A DNA stretch of 64,000 nt from CBDBBY01 sp965203795 (GTDB lineage Bacteria > Pseudomonadota > Alphaproteobacteria > Rhodobacterales > Rhodobacteraceae): the NCBI GenBank assembly GCA_965203795.1, contig OZ241915.1, positions 806,001 to 870,000 of the forward strand, read 5' to 3'. The position numbers were made by a program, and so were the translations under genes. Shown here in pieces: positions 1 through 8,168 of the stretch. The notes under the pieces are model-generated. The model searched no databases, was not told the origin of the DNA, and worked only from the letters and a program-made list of their open reading frames with translations. Position 1 is the stretch's first letter. Each line of letters begins with the position of its first letter.

Positions 1-1
1 C

Positions 2-1045
2 CTCCTCGAGCACATCATGGGCGATGACTGCGACGAGGCGGCTCACCATTACCGCCGAGCATTGGCCGACGGTCTTCCCGAGGTGCTCGCGACGGCGACC
101 CACCAGCGGCTGAACATCATTCGCGCCCGCAAGCGGGTAACGGCGAGCGTGAATTTCTCCGTCGCGCCCGATACGAACATCAACACGGCCACTTCCGAAG
201 CGCGGTTCATCCCCGCCGTGCCCATTGCGCCTTATTTCGAAATCGCCGAGTCCGACCGCGCGCAATCGGGCGTCGGATTCAACATTTCGCTAGCGGGAGA
301 CTACCGGCACCCGGTCGATCTGCAGCTGTTCGACGATTCGCTCACCCAGATTCGTGTCGGCTCCACGATTTCAAGGCGGGAGTACAAGGGGAGCCGGTTC
401 GATTCGACAACCCTTGCACTCAGGGCCGGCCCGGAGGTGCTGTTCCGGCGCGCAAGCGCCTGGCTTCTCCTGATAGGCGACTACAGCTGGCGGTCGGGCA
501 GCCGCTATGGCTACGGGCTCGGGCTCAGGCTGGGAGGAAGCGTCCGGTTGACCGACCGGCTGTTCCTCGGCGGCCGCATCGAAGGGATAAAGAGGAAATT
601 CCGCAATTCGTCGTCCAGCGACGGCCCGAGGTACGATCTGGACTTGGACCTTTCGTACACGTTGACGCCGGCTGTCGTGATCGGCACGCGGGTCGGGCTG
701 CACAGGACGCGCACTGAAAGCCTGACCGGACGGTACGAAACCAAGAAGGCGGGAGTGTTCACGAACGTCGACCTGCCGCCGCTCTTCGGCGTCGCCGGAT
801 TCAGGCTTGGCGCCGCGTACGACAAGTCGTTCACGAAATTCGAGCGGCCGGGCTACTTTCTGCTCAGCCCTAACGCCAGAAGCGACCGGTTCGATGCGGC
901 GGAGCTTTCTCTGACGAACGTCAATTTCAAGCTGTTCGAGTTCTCGCCCCGCCTGCTCCTGACGTACGAAACCAACAAATCGAACATCCAGACGTTCGGG
1001 TACAACCGTGCGCGGGTCGAAATCGGGCTGGGCAGGGTTTTCTAA
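2..1045 (+). CDS. Slam-type outer-membrane lipoprotein exporter, C-terminal part (5' end outside window)
   Basis: The reading frame is open to the left edge, so this is the 3' portion of a larger gene. The visible 340-odd residues begin with the end of what looks like a helical (TPR-like) region. They continue as a beta-barrel rich in alternating aromatic and polar strands and end in Phe, as outer-membrane proteins do. The segment V-A-P-D-T-N-I-N-T-A-T at the start of the barrel is typical of the DUF560/Slam (surface lipoprotein assembly modifier) family, which moves TbpB-like lipoproteins to the cell surface. Two TbpB-like lipoproteins lie near 41-43 kb and are possible clients. The family call rests on motif and architecture only; another TPR-porin is the alternative. 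Confidence 0.72.
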   Translation, partial: LLEHIMGDDCDEAAHHYRRALADGLPEVLATATHQRLNIIRARKRVTASVNFSVAPDTNINTATSEARFIPAVPIAPYFEIAESDRAQSGVGFNISLAGDYRHPVDLQLFDDSLTQIRVGSTISRREYKGSRFDSTTLALRAGPEVLFRRASAWLLLIGDYSWRSGSRYGYGLGLRLGGSVRLTDRLFLGGRIEGIKRKFRNSSSSDGPRYDLDLDLSYTLTPAVVIGTRVGLHRTRTESLTGRYETKKAGVFTNVDLPPLFGVAGFRLGAAYDKSFTKFERPGYFLLSPNARSDRFDAAELSLTNVNFKLFEFSPRLLLTYETNKSNIQTFGYNRARVEIGLGRVF

Positions 1046-1079
1046 CGCCCGGCCATCCTACGCGGGCAAACCTCGATTC

Positions 1080-1104
1080 AGGGCGGCGTTCCGCGAGCCG
1101 CCCT
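1080..1104. terminator. Hairpin between convergent genes
   Basis: A perfect 8-bp inverted repeat, AGGGCGGC and GCCGCCCT, encloses a 9-nt loop. It lies between the Slam-like gene and the hydratase gene and touches the latter's TAG stop. There is no T-tract, so it may act as a bidirectional RNA end or stabiliser rather than a classical terminator. Confidence 0.4.
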
Positions 1105-1903
1105 ACCGCCCGCGCCAGACCGGCTCCCGCTTCTCGGCAAACGCCTTGGCGCCTTCGATCTGGTCCTCGCTGGAGTACAGGCGGTCCACGGTGGCGAACT
1201 GGCGCTTCGACACCCGGTTCAAGGCGTCCTGGAACCGCATGCTCTCCGCCTCGCGCACGACTTCCTTGATCGCCGCGTAGACCAGCGGCGGCCCGCTTGC
1301 CAACAGGCGGGCGAGCTTCCAGGCCGCTTCGCGCAGCTCGCCGGGCTCCGCGATCTCCCGGACCAGCCCCCATTGCAGCGCCTCGTCGGCGTCGAACCAC
1401 CGGCCGGTCAGCAGAAGATCCATCGCGACGTGGTACGGAATCCGCTTGGGAAGCTTGATTGAAGCCGCGTCCGCCACGGTTCCCGACCTGATTTCGGGAA
1501 GCGCGAACGTCGCCGTCGAGCTGGCGATCAGAAGGTCGCACGACAGGGCCAACTCCAGGCCGCCGCCGCAGCAGATCCCGTTCACGGCGCAGATGATCGG
1601 CTTGTTCATGTTGCCGAGTTCCTGCAGCCCGCCGAAGCCGCCGACGCCGTAGTCGCCGTCGACCGCATCGCCGTCCGCGGCCGCCTTCAGGTCCCATCCG
1701 GCGCAGAAAAACTTGCTGCCTTCCGCCCGCAGGATTCCGACCCGCAGCTGCGGGTCGTCGCGGAACTCCATGAACATCTCGCCCATGAGCCTGCTCGTTG
1801 CCAAATCGATCGCGTTCGCTTTGGGCCTGTCGAGCGTGAACTCCGCAATGGCGCCTTCCGTCCGGCGCCGGACAGGCGGGTTCCGTTCGTCATCCATGCT
1901 CAT
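1103..1903 (-). CDS. caiD: CaiD-type enoyl-CoA hydratase (crotonobetainyl-CoA hydratase family)
   Basis: 266 residues with the crotonase fold. The stretch F-C-A-G-W-D-L-K-A-A-A closely matches the CaiD oxyanion-hole region. Both crotonase glutamates are present, in G-G-G-L-E-L-A and L-P-E-I-R-S-G, and the C-terminus F-A-E-K-R-E-P-V-W-R-G-R is nearly the CaiD ending. CaiD hydrates crotonobetainyl-CoA to carnitinyl-CoA, but related enzymes take other enoyl-CoAs, so the substrate is inferred. It is the last gene of a minus-strand operon and its start overlaps the end of the acyl-CoA synthetase gene by 14 nt. A second in-frame ATG at 1897 is an alternative start. Confidence 0.82.
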   Translation of the reverse strand: MSMDDERNPPVRRRTEGAIAEFTLDRPKANAIDLATSRLMGEMFMEFRDDPQLRVGILRAEGSKFFCAGWDLKAAADGDAVDGDYGVGGFGGLQELGNMNKPIICAVNGICCGGGLELALSCDLLIASSTATFALPEIRSGTVADAASIKLPKRIPYHVAMDLLLTGRWFDADEALQWGLVREIAEPGELREAAWKLARLLASGPPLVYAAIKEVVREAESMRFQDALNRVSKRQFATVDRLYSSEDQIEGAKAFAEKREPVWRGR

Positions 1904-3953
1904 GCTCCCTGATCAGGGCGTCGGCGGCGCATCCCCCTTCCGGGAGCGCCAGATAGGGATTGATCTCGACTTCCACCAGCGCGTCCGCGCGCTCCGCGGC
2001 GTAGGCCGCAAGACTCCCAACCGCGGCGACCAGCGCGCCGACGTCGGCCGGCCTGCCGCCTCGGTAGCCGCCGAGCAGCTTCCAGATTCGCAGGCTTCGC
2101 AGAGCCTCCTCGATTTCCTCTCCCGACGCGGGCAGCAGGATCGATCGCGTGTCCGCCATCAGCTCCGTCATGACGCCGCCGGCTCCGAGCGTCAGCATCA
2201 GGCCTTGGCCATCGCCTTCCCTCGTGGCGCCGATCAGCAGTTCGGCCACCGCGCCTGCGACATGCCGCTCGACAAGGTAGCCGCCTTTCTTCGGCATGCG
2301 CTTCAGCGCCTCGGCGACCGAGGCCCGGTCGGTGAGATTGGCTGCGACGGCGCCCGCTTCGGTCTTGTGCTCGAATCCCAGAGACTTCACGACGACCGGG
2401 TAGCCTATCTCATCGGCGGCATCGAACGCCTCAGCATCGTTGGCGGCGGCGACCCCCGTCGGAACGGGAACGCCGCGCTTGCCCAGTGCTGCCTTCGCTT
2501 CAGGTTCGTTCAGAGTCCGGACCCGGCCGCTGCCGCCGCTCGCCAGCGCCAGCGGCGGATGCCGGGGCCGGTTCCAATGCTCGCCGATCGCTGCCGCCGC
2601 GTCCGCGGCGGCCAGCGCTTCGTCGACGCCATGAAGCGGCACAATGCCTTTGCCGACGAAGCGTTCCGACCAGCTTTCGGGAAGGTTCTCTGGAAGGCAG
2701 CTTACCACCGCGGCGCGGACGCCCGTCGCGGCGCTGCTGCTTGCGACCGCGTTCGCAGCGGGCTCCCAATCGGCATCCGAGCACCTGTCGGTCCGCGGGA
2801 AGTCGATCACGAGGAACGCGAAGTCGTAGCCGCCCGAAAGCATCGCCGTGAATATCCGCGTCAGCGCGGCTTCGTCGCCCCATTGGTAGGTATGGTAGTC
2901 AAGCGGATTCGCGAGGTGCACCATCGGTCCCAAGGCGGCGCGAAGCGCTCGCGCATGCGCAGCCTCCAGAGCAGGAAAGCGCAGGCCGGTGGATTCCGCT
3001 GCGTCCGCCATGAGGCATGCCTCCCCGCCGGAACAGGAAAGCGAACAGATTTTCCGACCGCCGAGCGGCCCGCCGACGTGAAGGATCTTCAAGGCTTCGA
3101 TCAGCACCTGGATGCTTTGCACCCTGGCGAATCCTAGTCTTCTGAACAGCGCGGAAGCGTAAGCGTCGCTGCCCGCCATCGCGCCGGTGTGGGATACGGC
3201 CGCTTCCTTCGCCTCGGCGCTGCTCCCTGCCTTGATGGCGACGACAGGCTTGCCGCAGTTCCTTGCGGCGTCCGCCAGCGCTTCGTAGTCCGATGCCCGG
3301 GAGAAGCTTTCGATGTGCAGTCCGATCGCGGTCACCCGGCTGTCGGCGAGCAGCTCGCGGGCAACGTCCGCCTGACAGACGCTGGCCTGGTTCCCGACAG
3401 TGATCAGGTAGGCGACGGGCAGGCCCCGCGCCTGCATCGAAATGTTGATCGCGATGTTGCTGCTCTGGGTGAGAATCGCGACGCCGGAATCGCAGCGCTT
3501 TCCGCCGTGCTGGTCGGGCCAGACCGGCGCGCCGTCGACGAAGTTGATCATTCCGTAGCAGTTCGGACCTAGGAACGGCATGCCATTCGCCGCCTTGACC
3601 AAGGCAGCCTGCATGTCCGCGCCGCGCCCGTCCTCGATGCCCGCTTCCGCGAACCCGGACGCGAAGCAGACCGCGCCTCCGGCGTCGCGGGCCGAAAGGC
3701 GTTCAAGCACGGCCGGCGTCAGCGAGCGGCTTACGCCGATGAAGCTCGCGTCCGGGGCGCAGGGGAGATCATCGACGCTGCGGAAGCACTTTCGGCCCTG
3801 CACTTGCGGCTTTTCCGGATGCACGGGCCATACCTCGCCGTCGAACCCCATGAGGTTGCACTGCTCCACGACGTTTTCGGCCCAGCCGCCGCCGAAGGCG
3901 GCGATGTGCCTTGGCCTGAGCAAGCGGCCGAGGCGGGAGGAGCGGGAAATCAT
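1890..3953 (-). CDS. Acyl-CoA synthetase, NDP-forming (fused alpha-beta type)
   Basis: 687 residues. An N-terminal CoA-binding Rossmann domain is followed by succinyl-CoA-ligase-like domains and a C-terminal ATP-grasp domain. The phospho-histidine motif S-H-T-G-A-M-A-G is present, as is the second conserved histidine region F-E-H-K-T-E-A-G-A in the ATP-grasp part. The family makes acyl-CoA from an acid, CoA and ATP with ADP release. The start was chosen because its ATG overlaps the stop of the upstream dehydrogenase (ATGA, 3953-3950), which implies translational coupling. Next to a CaiD-type hydratase and an acyl-CoA dehydrogenase it probably activates the pathway's acid, the role AMP-forming CaiC plays in E. 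coli. The actual acid is unknown. Confidence 0.88.
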   Translation of the reverse strand: MISRSSRLGRLLRPRHIAAFGGGWAENVVEQCNLMGFDGEVWPVHPEKPQVQGRKCFRSVDDLPCAPDASFIGVSRSLTPAVLERLSARDAGGAVCFASGFAEAGIEDGRGADMQAALVKAANGMPFLGPNCYGMINFVDGAPVWPDQHGGKRCDSGVAILTQSSNIAINISMQARGLPVAYLITVGNQASVCQADVARELLADSRVTAIGLHIESFSRASDYEALADAARNCGKPVVAIKAGSSAEAKEAAVSHTGAMAGSDAYASALFRRLGFARVQSIQVLIEALKILHVGGPLGGRKICSLSCSGGEACLMADAAESTGLRFPALEAAHARALRAALGPMVHLANPLDYHTYQWGDEAALTRIFTAMLSGGYDFAFLVIDFPRTDRCSDADWEPAANAVASSSAATGVRAAVVSCLPENLPESWSERFVGKGIVPLHGVDEALAAADAAAAIGEHWNRPRHPPLALASGGSGRVRTLNEPEAKAALGKRGVPVPTGVAAANDAEAFDAADEIGYPVVVKSLGFEHKTEAGAVAANLTDRASVAEALKRMPKKGGYLVERHVAGAVAELLIGATREGDGQGLMLTLGAGGVMTELMADTRSILLPASGEEIEEALRSLRIWKLLGGYRGGRPADVGALVAAVGSLAAYAAERADALVEVEINPYLALPEGGCAADALIREHEHG

Positions 3954-5110
3954 CCGCCTATCGGCCGCAGCAGTTCCCGGGCGATGATGTGGCGCTGGAT
4001 CTCCGAGGTTCCGTCCCAGATCCTCTCCACCCGCGCGTCCCGCCAGAACCGCTCGAACGGAAGATCGGACATGAGGCCCATCCCGCCGTGGATCTGGATG
4101 CACTCGTCGGCGACATACGCCAGCATTTCGGTCGCGAACAGTTTGGCGCTCGCGATCTCGCGGTTCGCCGGAAGGCCGAGGTCGAGGCGCGACGCGGCGG
4201 CCAAAGTCAGCCAGTCCGCGGCATCAATGCGCGTGACCATGTCGGCCAGCTTGAAGCTGACGCCTTGGAATTTGCCGATCAGGGTTCCGAACTGCTTCCG
4301 CTCCGCCGCGTACGGAACCGTCAGCTCGAACGCCCGCCTCGCGCGGCCGACGGACATCGCCGCGACCGTGATCCGCGTTGCGTATAGCCACTCCTCGGCG
4401 ATTTCGAAGCCCCGGTGCGGCTCGCCGAGCACCTGCTCGTCGGGAACCCGGCATCCGTCGAATCTGAGAATGCAGTTCTTGTATCCGCGGTGCGACACGG
4501 AGCGGTATCCGTCGGCGATCTCGAACCCCGGCGCGCCCCGGTCCACAAGGAAGCAGGTGATCTTCTTTTTGGGTCCGCGAGGCGTCTCCTCCACGCCGGT
4601 CGCCGCGAAGAGGATTACGAAATCGGCGATGTCGGCATGGGAAATGAAGTGCTTGGTCCCGTCGATCACCCAATCCCCGCCGTCGCGCTTCGCGGAGCAG
4701 GACATGCCGCGGACGTCCGAGCCGGCGCCCGGCTCGGTCATCGCCAGCGCGTCGAACTTCTCGCCTCTCGCCGCCGGCAGGAGGTAGCGTTCGCGCTGCG
4801 CCCCCGCGCACGCCATGAGGATTCCCGACGGCCGGCCGAAGAATACGGTGAGTGCTTGCGACCCGCGCCCCAGCTCCCGTTCCAGCAGGGCGAAATCCAG
4901 ATGGCCCAGCCCGCCGCCGCCCACCTCCTCCGGCAGGTTGCTGGCGAAGAAGCCAGCGGCCTTGCACTTGTCGGCGATTTCCCGGCCAAGCTCCTTGGGA
5001 ACTTCTCCGGTCCGTTCGACCTGATCCTCGTGGGGATAGATCTCCCGTTCGACGAACGCCCGAACGGATTCGACGATGAGCTCCTGCTCGTCCGAAAGCG
5101 CGAAGTCCAT
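3950..5110 (-). CDS. Acyl-CoA dehydrogenase
   Basis: 386 residues of a canonical FAD-dependent acyl-CoA dehydrogenase. The N-terminal helical part begins M-D-F-A-L-S-D-E-Q, the FAD/substrate motif A-M-T-E-P-G-A-G-S-D lies in the middle, and the C-terminal helical domain ends with Q-I-H-G-G-M-G and a D-G-T-S-E-I-Q segment. The start at 5110 is preceded by AGGAG; longer upstream reading is not protein-like. At the position where many relatives have the catalytic Glu (Y-E-G-T) this protein has W-D-G-T. It is first in the operon with the synthetase and hydratase, so it probably oxidises or reduces the CoA thioester made there (CaiA-like role, inferred). Confidence 0.9.
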   Translation of the reverse strand: MDFALSDEQELIVESVRAFVEREIYPHEDQVERTGEVPKELGREIADKCKAAGFFASNLPEEVGGGGLGHLDFALLERELGRGSQALTVFFGRPSGILMACAGAQRERYLLPAARGEKFDALAMTEPGAGSDVRGMSCSAKRDGGDWVIDGTKHFISHADIADFVILFAATGVEETPRGPKKKITCFLVDRGAPGFEIADGYRSVSHRGYKNCILRFDGCRVPDEQVLGEPHRGFEIAEEWLYATRITVAAMSVGRARRAFELTVPYAAERKQFGTLIGKFQGVSFKLADMVTRIDAADWLTLAAASRLDLGLPANREIASAKLFATEMLAYVADECIQIHGGMGLMSDLPFERFWRDARVERIWDGTSEIQRHIIARELLRPIGG

Positions 5111-5300
5111 TGCAGCTCCTGCGCCTGTTCTTCCAAGAAAAGAAAGGAATGGCCCGACGAGCGATGTCAATAGCGCAAGCGCATGTGCGGGATCGCTGCG
5201 CGGGACAAATCGCGGCCGGGCGCGGTTTGCGGGTTCCGAACGCCGGGGATACCAATCCGGGCACGCCAAGCATGGGCGTCCCGCAAGCGGAGCGTGAATC

Positions 5301-6452
5301 ATGGAAAGCCATCTGAGGCCGATCAGGTACGGCATGGTCGGAGGCGGCCGAGGCGGCTTCATCGGGCATGTCCACAGGACTGCGGCTAGGCTCGACAACA
5401 ATTTCGAACTGGTTGCGGGCGCGCTGTCGTCGGACCCCGAGACCGCAAGGGCGTCCGCGGCGGATCTGCGGCTGGATTCCGAACGAAGCTACGATTCCTA
5501 CGAGCGGATGGCCGACGCCGAATCGGACCGGGAGGACGGCATCGAAGCGGTCGTGATCGTGACGCCGAACCATCTGCATGCCGGTCCCGCCATCGCTTTC
5601 ATGGAAGCCGGAATCCACGTCATTTGCGACAAGCCGCTGACCGCGACGCTCGACGAGGCGAAGGCGGTCGAAGAGGCCGTCCGGCGCACGGAAAGGGTGT
5701 TCGCCGTCACCTATTGCTACACGGGGTATCCGCTGGTCCGCGAGGCGCGCGCCCGAATCAGCAGCGGCGATCTCGGCCTCGTGAGGCTTGTCGAGGTCGA
5801 GTATCCGCAAGGTCGGCTTGCCGAGCCTCTGGAGGCCAGGGGACTGAAAATGGCCGAATGGCGAATGGATCCCGCCCGGTCCGGTCCGGGCGGCTGCGTT
5901 GCCGACATCGGCACGCACGCGTTCCACTTGGCTCGCTTCGTCAGCGGGCTTCGCGTGACCGAACTCGCCGCCGAACTCACCTCGTTCGTCCCCGGACGGC
6001 GCGTTGACGACGATGTCCACGCCATGCTCCGCTTCGAAAACGGGGCGAAGGGCGCGCTGTGGGCGTCGCGCGTCGCTCCGGGCCACGACAACGGCCTGAA
6101 GATCAGAGTCTACGGAGAGCGGGCGGGCCTCGAATGGATCCAAGCGGACCCGAACTATCTGATCCATACCCCGCTGAACGAGCCTAAGCAGATCATCGCT
6201 TGCGCAGGCAGCGGCTCGATCGCGGCCTCGCAAAGAGTCACCAGAGTCGCCGCGGGGCATCCCGAGGGGTACTTGGAGGCGTTCGCCGTGATTTACGCCG
6301 AGGCCGCGGCAGCGATCAGGACTCATCAGAAAGGCGAAGCGGCCGCCCCTGACGTCGAATTCCCCGGCATTGAGGACGGCGTCGAAGGCATGCGGTTCAT
6401 TCAGGCGTGCCTGAACAGTTCCGCGAACGGCGGCATCTGGACGCGGATCTAG
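5301..6452 (+). CDS. Gfo/Idh/MocA family oxidoreductase
   Basis: 383 residues. An N-terminal NAD(P)-binding Rossmann domain begins Y-G-M-V-G-G-G-R-G-G-F-I-G. The C-D-K-P-L-T motif around residues 109-114 carries the family's conserved Lys-Pro, and a C-terminal dimerisation/substrate domain contains D-I-G-T-H-A-F-H. Family members oxidise or reduce a ring or chain hydroxyl of sugars, inositols or related polyols. The gene is divergent from the acyl-CoA dehydrogenase operon and upstream of the MttB-type gene. A GGAG sits upstream of the chosen ATG. The substrate cannot be read from the sequence. Confidence 0.9.
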   Translation: MESHLRPIRYGMVGGGRGGFIGHVHRTAARLDNNFELVAGALSSDPETARASAADLRLDSERSYDSYERMADAESDREDGIEAVVIVTPNHLHAGPAIAFMEAGIHVICDKPLTATLDEAKAVEEAVRRTERVFAVTYCYTGYPLVREARARISSGDLGLVRLVEVEYPQGRLAEPLEARGLKMAEWRMDPARSGPGGCVADIGTHAFHLARFVSGLRVTELAAELTSFVPGRRVDDDVHAMLRFENGAKGALWASRVAPGHDNGLKIRVYGERAGLEWIQADPNYLIHTPLNEPKQIIACAGSGSIAASQRVTRVAAGHPEGYLEAFAVIYAEAAAAIRTHQKGEAAAPDVEFPGIEDGVEGMRFIQACLNSSANGGIWTRI

Positions 6453-6507
6453 CCCGGCATCCGGAGCGCCGGTCGCGTCGGCTGCGTTCATTTTTCCTTG
6501 CCGTACT

Positions 6508-6518
6508 GAAACGGTTTC
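6508..6518. promoter_or_regulatory. Operator-like palindrome upstream of mttB-like gene
   Basis: GAAACGGTTTC is an odd-length palindrome (GAAAC-G-GTTTC), resembling half-sites bound by LacI/GalR-type repressors. It sits 40 nt before the ATG of the methyltransferase gene. A LacI-type repressor is encoded about 11.5 kb away at 18038, but a link between them is only inference. Confidence 0.35.
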
Positions 6519-6557
6519 CTGTTAGGATGCGGTCGTTCCCACGGCAGGGAGGTTCGC

Positions 6558-8168
6558 ATGGCTGAAGTCGGCGAAGCGGTGAGGTCGGAAGGCCGCGCTG
6601 AACTGCGGAGGCGGAAGGGCGCCGGAAGGGCGTCGCGGATCGCGGAGCGGACGGCGGCGCTTGCCGATGAGCTGAAGGCGGTTCGGCCGGGCATGCCGGG
6701 CGGGAAGTACAAGCCGCTTTCGGAATCCGACATCAACCGGATCCGGGAGGCGGTGCTGGTGGTTCTCGAGCGGGTGGGATTCGCCAATCCCACGCAGTCG
6801 CTGGTCGAGAACTGCACGCGGGTCGGCGCGGTTCTGGGCGACGACGGCCGGCTGAGGTTTCCGCGGGCGGCCGTGAAGGAGGCGCTCGAGAAGGCCTGCC
6901 GCAGCGTGACGCTGTATGCGCGCGATCCGGAACGGGACCTGACGCTGGAAGGCAGCCGCGTCCATTTCGGCACGGGCGGCGCCGCCGTGCACATCGTTGA
7001 CTCCCGGACCGGCGAGTACCGCGACTCGGTCGCGAGGGACGTTTACGACATGGCGAGAGTCGTGGATTGCTGCGAGCACATCCACTTCTACTACAGGACC
7101 GTGGTCGCCAGGGACCTGCAGGATCCGTTCGCCTTGGATGTCAACACCCACTACGCCTGCCTGCAGGGCACGACCAAGCACATCGGCGGATCCTTCTCGC
7201 TGCCGAAAAGCGTTCACGCCACCATCGGGATGTTCCACGATGTCGCGGGCGGGGAGGACGCTTGGCGGGCAAGGCCGTTCTGCTCCACGAATTCGTGCTT
7301 CGTGGTTCCGCCGATGACGTTCGCGGAAGACGCCTGCAACTGCCTTGAAGCAGCCGTCTTGGCAGGGATGCCCGTGAATCTGCTTGCGGCAGGGCAGGCG
7401 GGAGCGACCTCTCCGGCGGCTCTGGCCGGCACGGTCGTCCAGGAAATGGCCGAGTGCCTCGCGGCGCTTGTTTACGTGAATTCGCTGGCGCCCGGCGCTC
7501 CGGCGATCATCGGCATGTGGCCGTTCGTGTCGGATCTCCGGACGGGCGCGATGTGCGGCGGCTCCGGCGAGCAGGCGATCCTCATGTCCGCGGCGGCGCA
7601 GGTCGCGAATTCCTACGGGATTCCCGTCAGCGTCGCGGGCGGCATGTCCGATTCGAAGATGCCCGACATCCAGTCCGGATACGAAAAGGCCTGCAACCAG
7701 ACGCTGATCGGGAATTCAGGCGCGAACATGATCTATGAGAGCGCCGGGATGCACGCCTCGCTGCTCGGCGCCTGCTACGAATCCCTGGTTCTGGACAACG
7801 ACGCGCTCGGGGCGGCGCTCCGTACCGTGCGCGGCATTGAGGTCAACGACGACACGCTGTCGGTCGATGTGATCGCGGACGTAACGATGAACGGGCCGAA
7901 CCATTATCTGGGATCCGGCCAGACCCTGCGGCTGATGCAGACGGAGTACCAGTACCCCGAGGTCTGCGACCGGCTCAGCCCGAAGGAATGGGGCGAGAGG
8001 GGCAGGGAGGTGGCGCTCGACCGCGCGGAAGCCAGAGTCCGGGACATTCTCGCGAGCCATTTCCCGAGCCCGGTTCCGGAGCGGGTTGACGCCAAGCTGC
8101 GCGCGGAGCTGCCGATAGCGATCAGCCGGGAGCACATGCGGCCGCGGCCCGGGCGGGGAGCGGCTTAG
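6558..8168 (+). CDS. MttB-family (trimethylamine methyltransferase-like) protein, non-pyrrolysine
   Basis: 536 residues, the usual length for the MttB superfamily, with a TIM-barrel-like core and the family segments G-T-T-K-H-I-G-G-S-F and Q-A-G-A-T-S-P. There is no in-frame TAG inside the gene, so it is not a pyrrolysine enzyme. Such homologues include glycine-betaine and other quaternary-amine methyltransferases that pass a methyl group to a corrinoid protein. I see no corrinoid protein or methyl-accepting partner beside it. The first 35 residues are Arg/Ala-rich and may be extra. GGGAGG precedes the ATG. The neighbouring CaiD-type operon makes a quaternary-amine substrate plausible. Confidence 0.87.
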   Translation: MAEVGEAVRSEGRAELRRRKGAGRASRIAERTAALADELKAVRPGMPGGKYKPLSESDINRIREAVLVVLERVGFANPTQSLVENCTRVGAVLGDDGRLRFPRAAVKEALEKACRSVTLYARDPERDLTLEGSRVHFGTGGAAVHIVDSRTGEYRDSVARDVYDMARVVDCCEHIHFYYRTVVARDLQDPFALDVNTHYACLQGTTKHIGGSFSLPKSVHATIGMFHDVAGGEDAWRARPFCSTNSCFVVPPMTFAEDACNCLEAAVLAGMPVNLLAAGQAGATSPAALAGTVVQEMAECLAALVYVNSLAPGAPAIIGMWPFVSDLRTGAMCGGSGEQAILMSAAAQVANSYGIPVSVAGGMSDSKMPDIQSGYEKACNQTLIGNSGANMIYESAGMHASLLGACYESLVLDNDALGAALRTVRGIEVNDDTLSVDVIADVTMNGPNHYLGSGQTLRLMQTEYQYPEVCDRLSPKEWGERGREVALDRAEARVRDILASHFPSPVPERVDAKLRAELPIAISREHMRPRPGRGAA

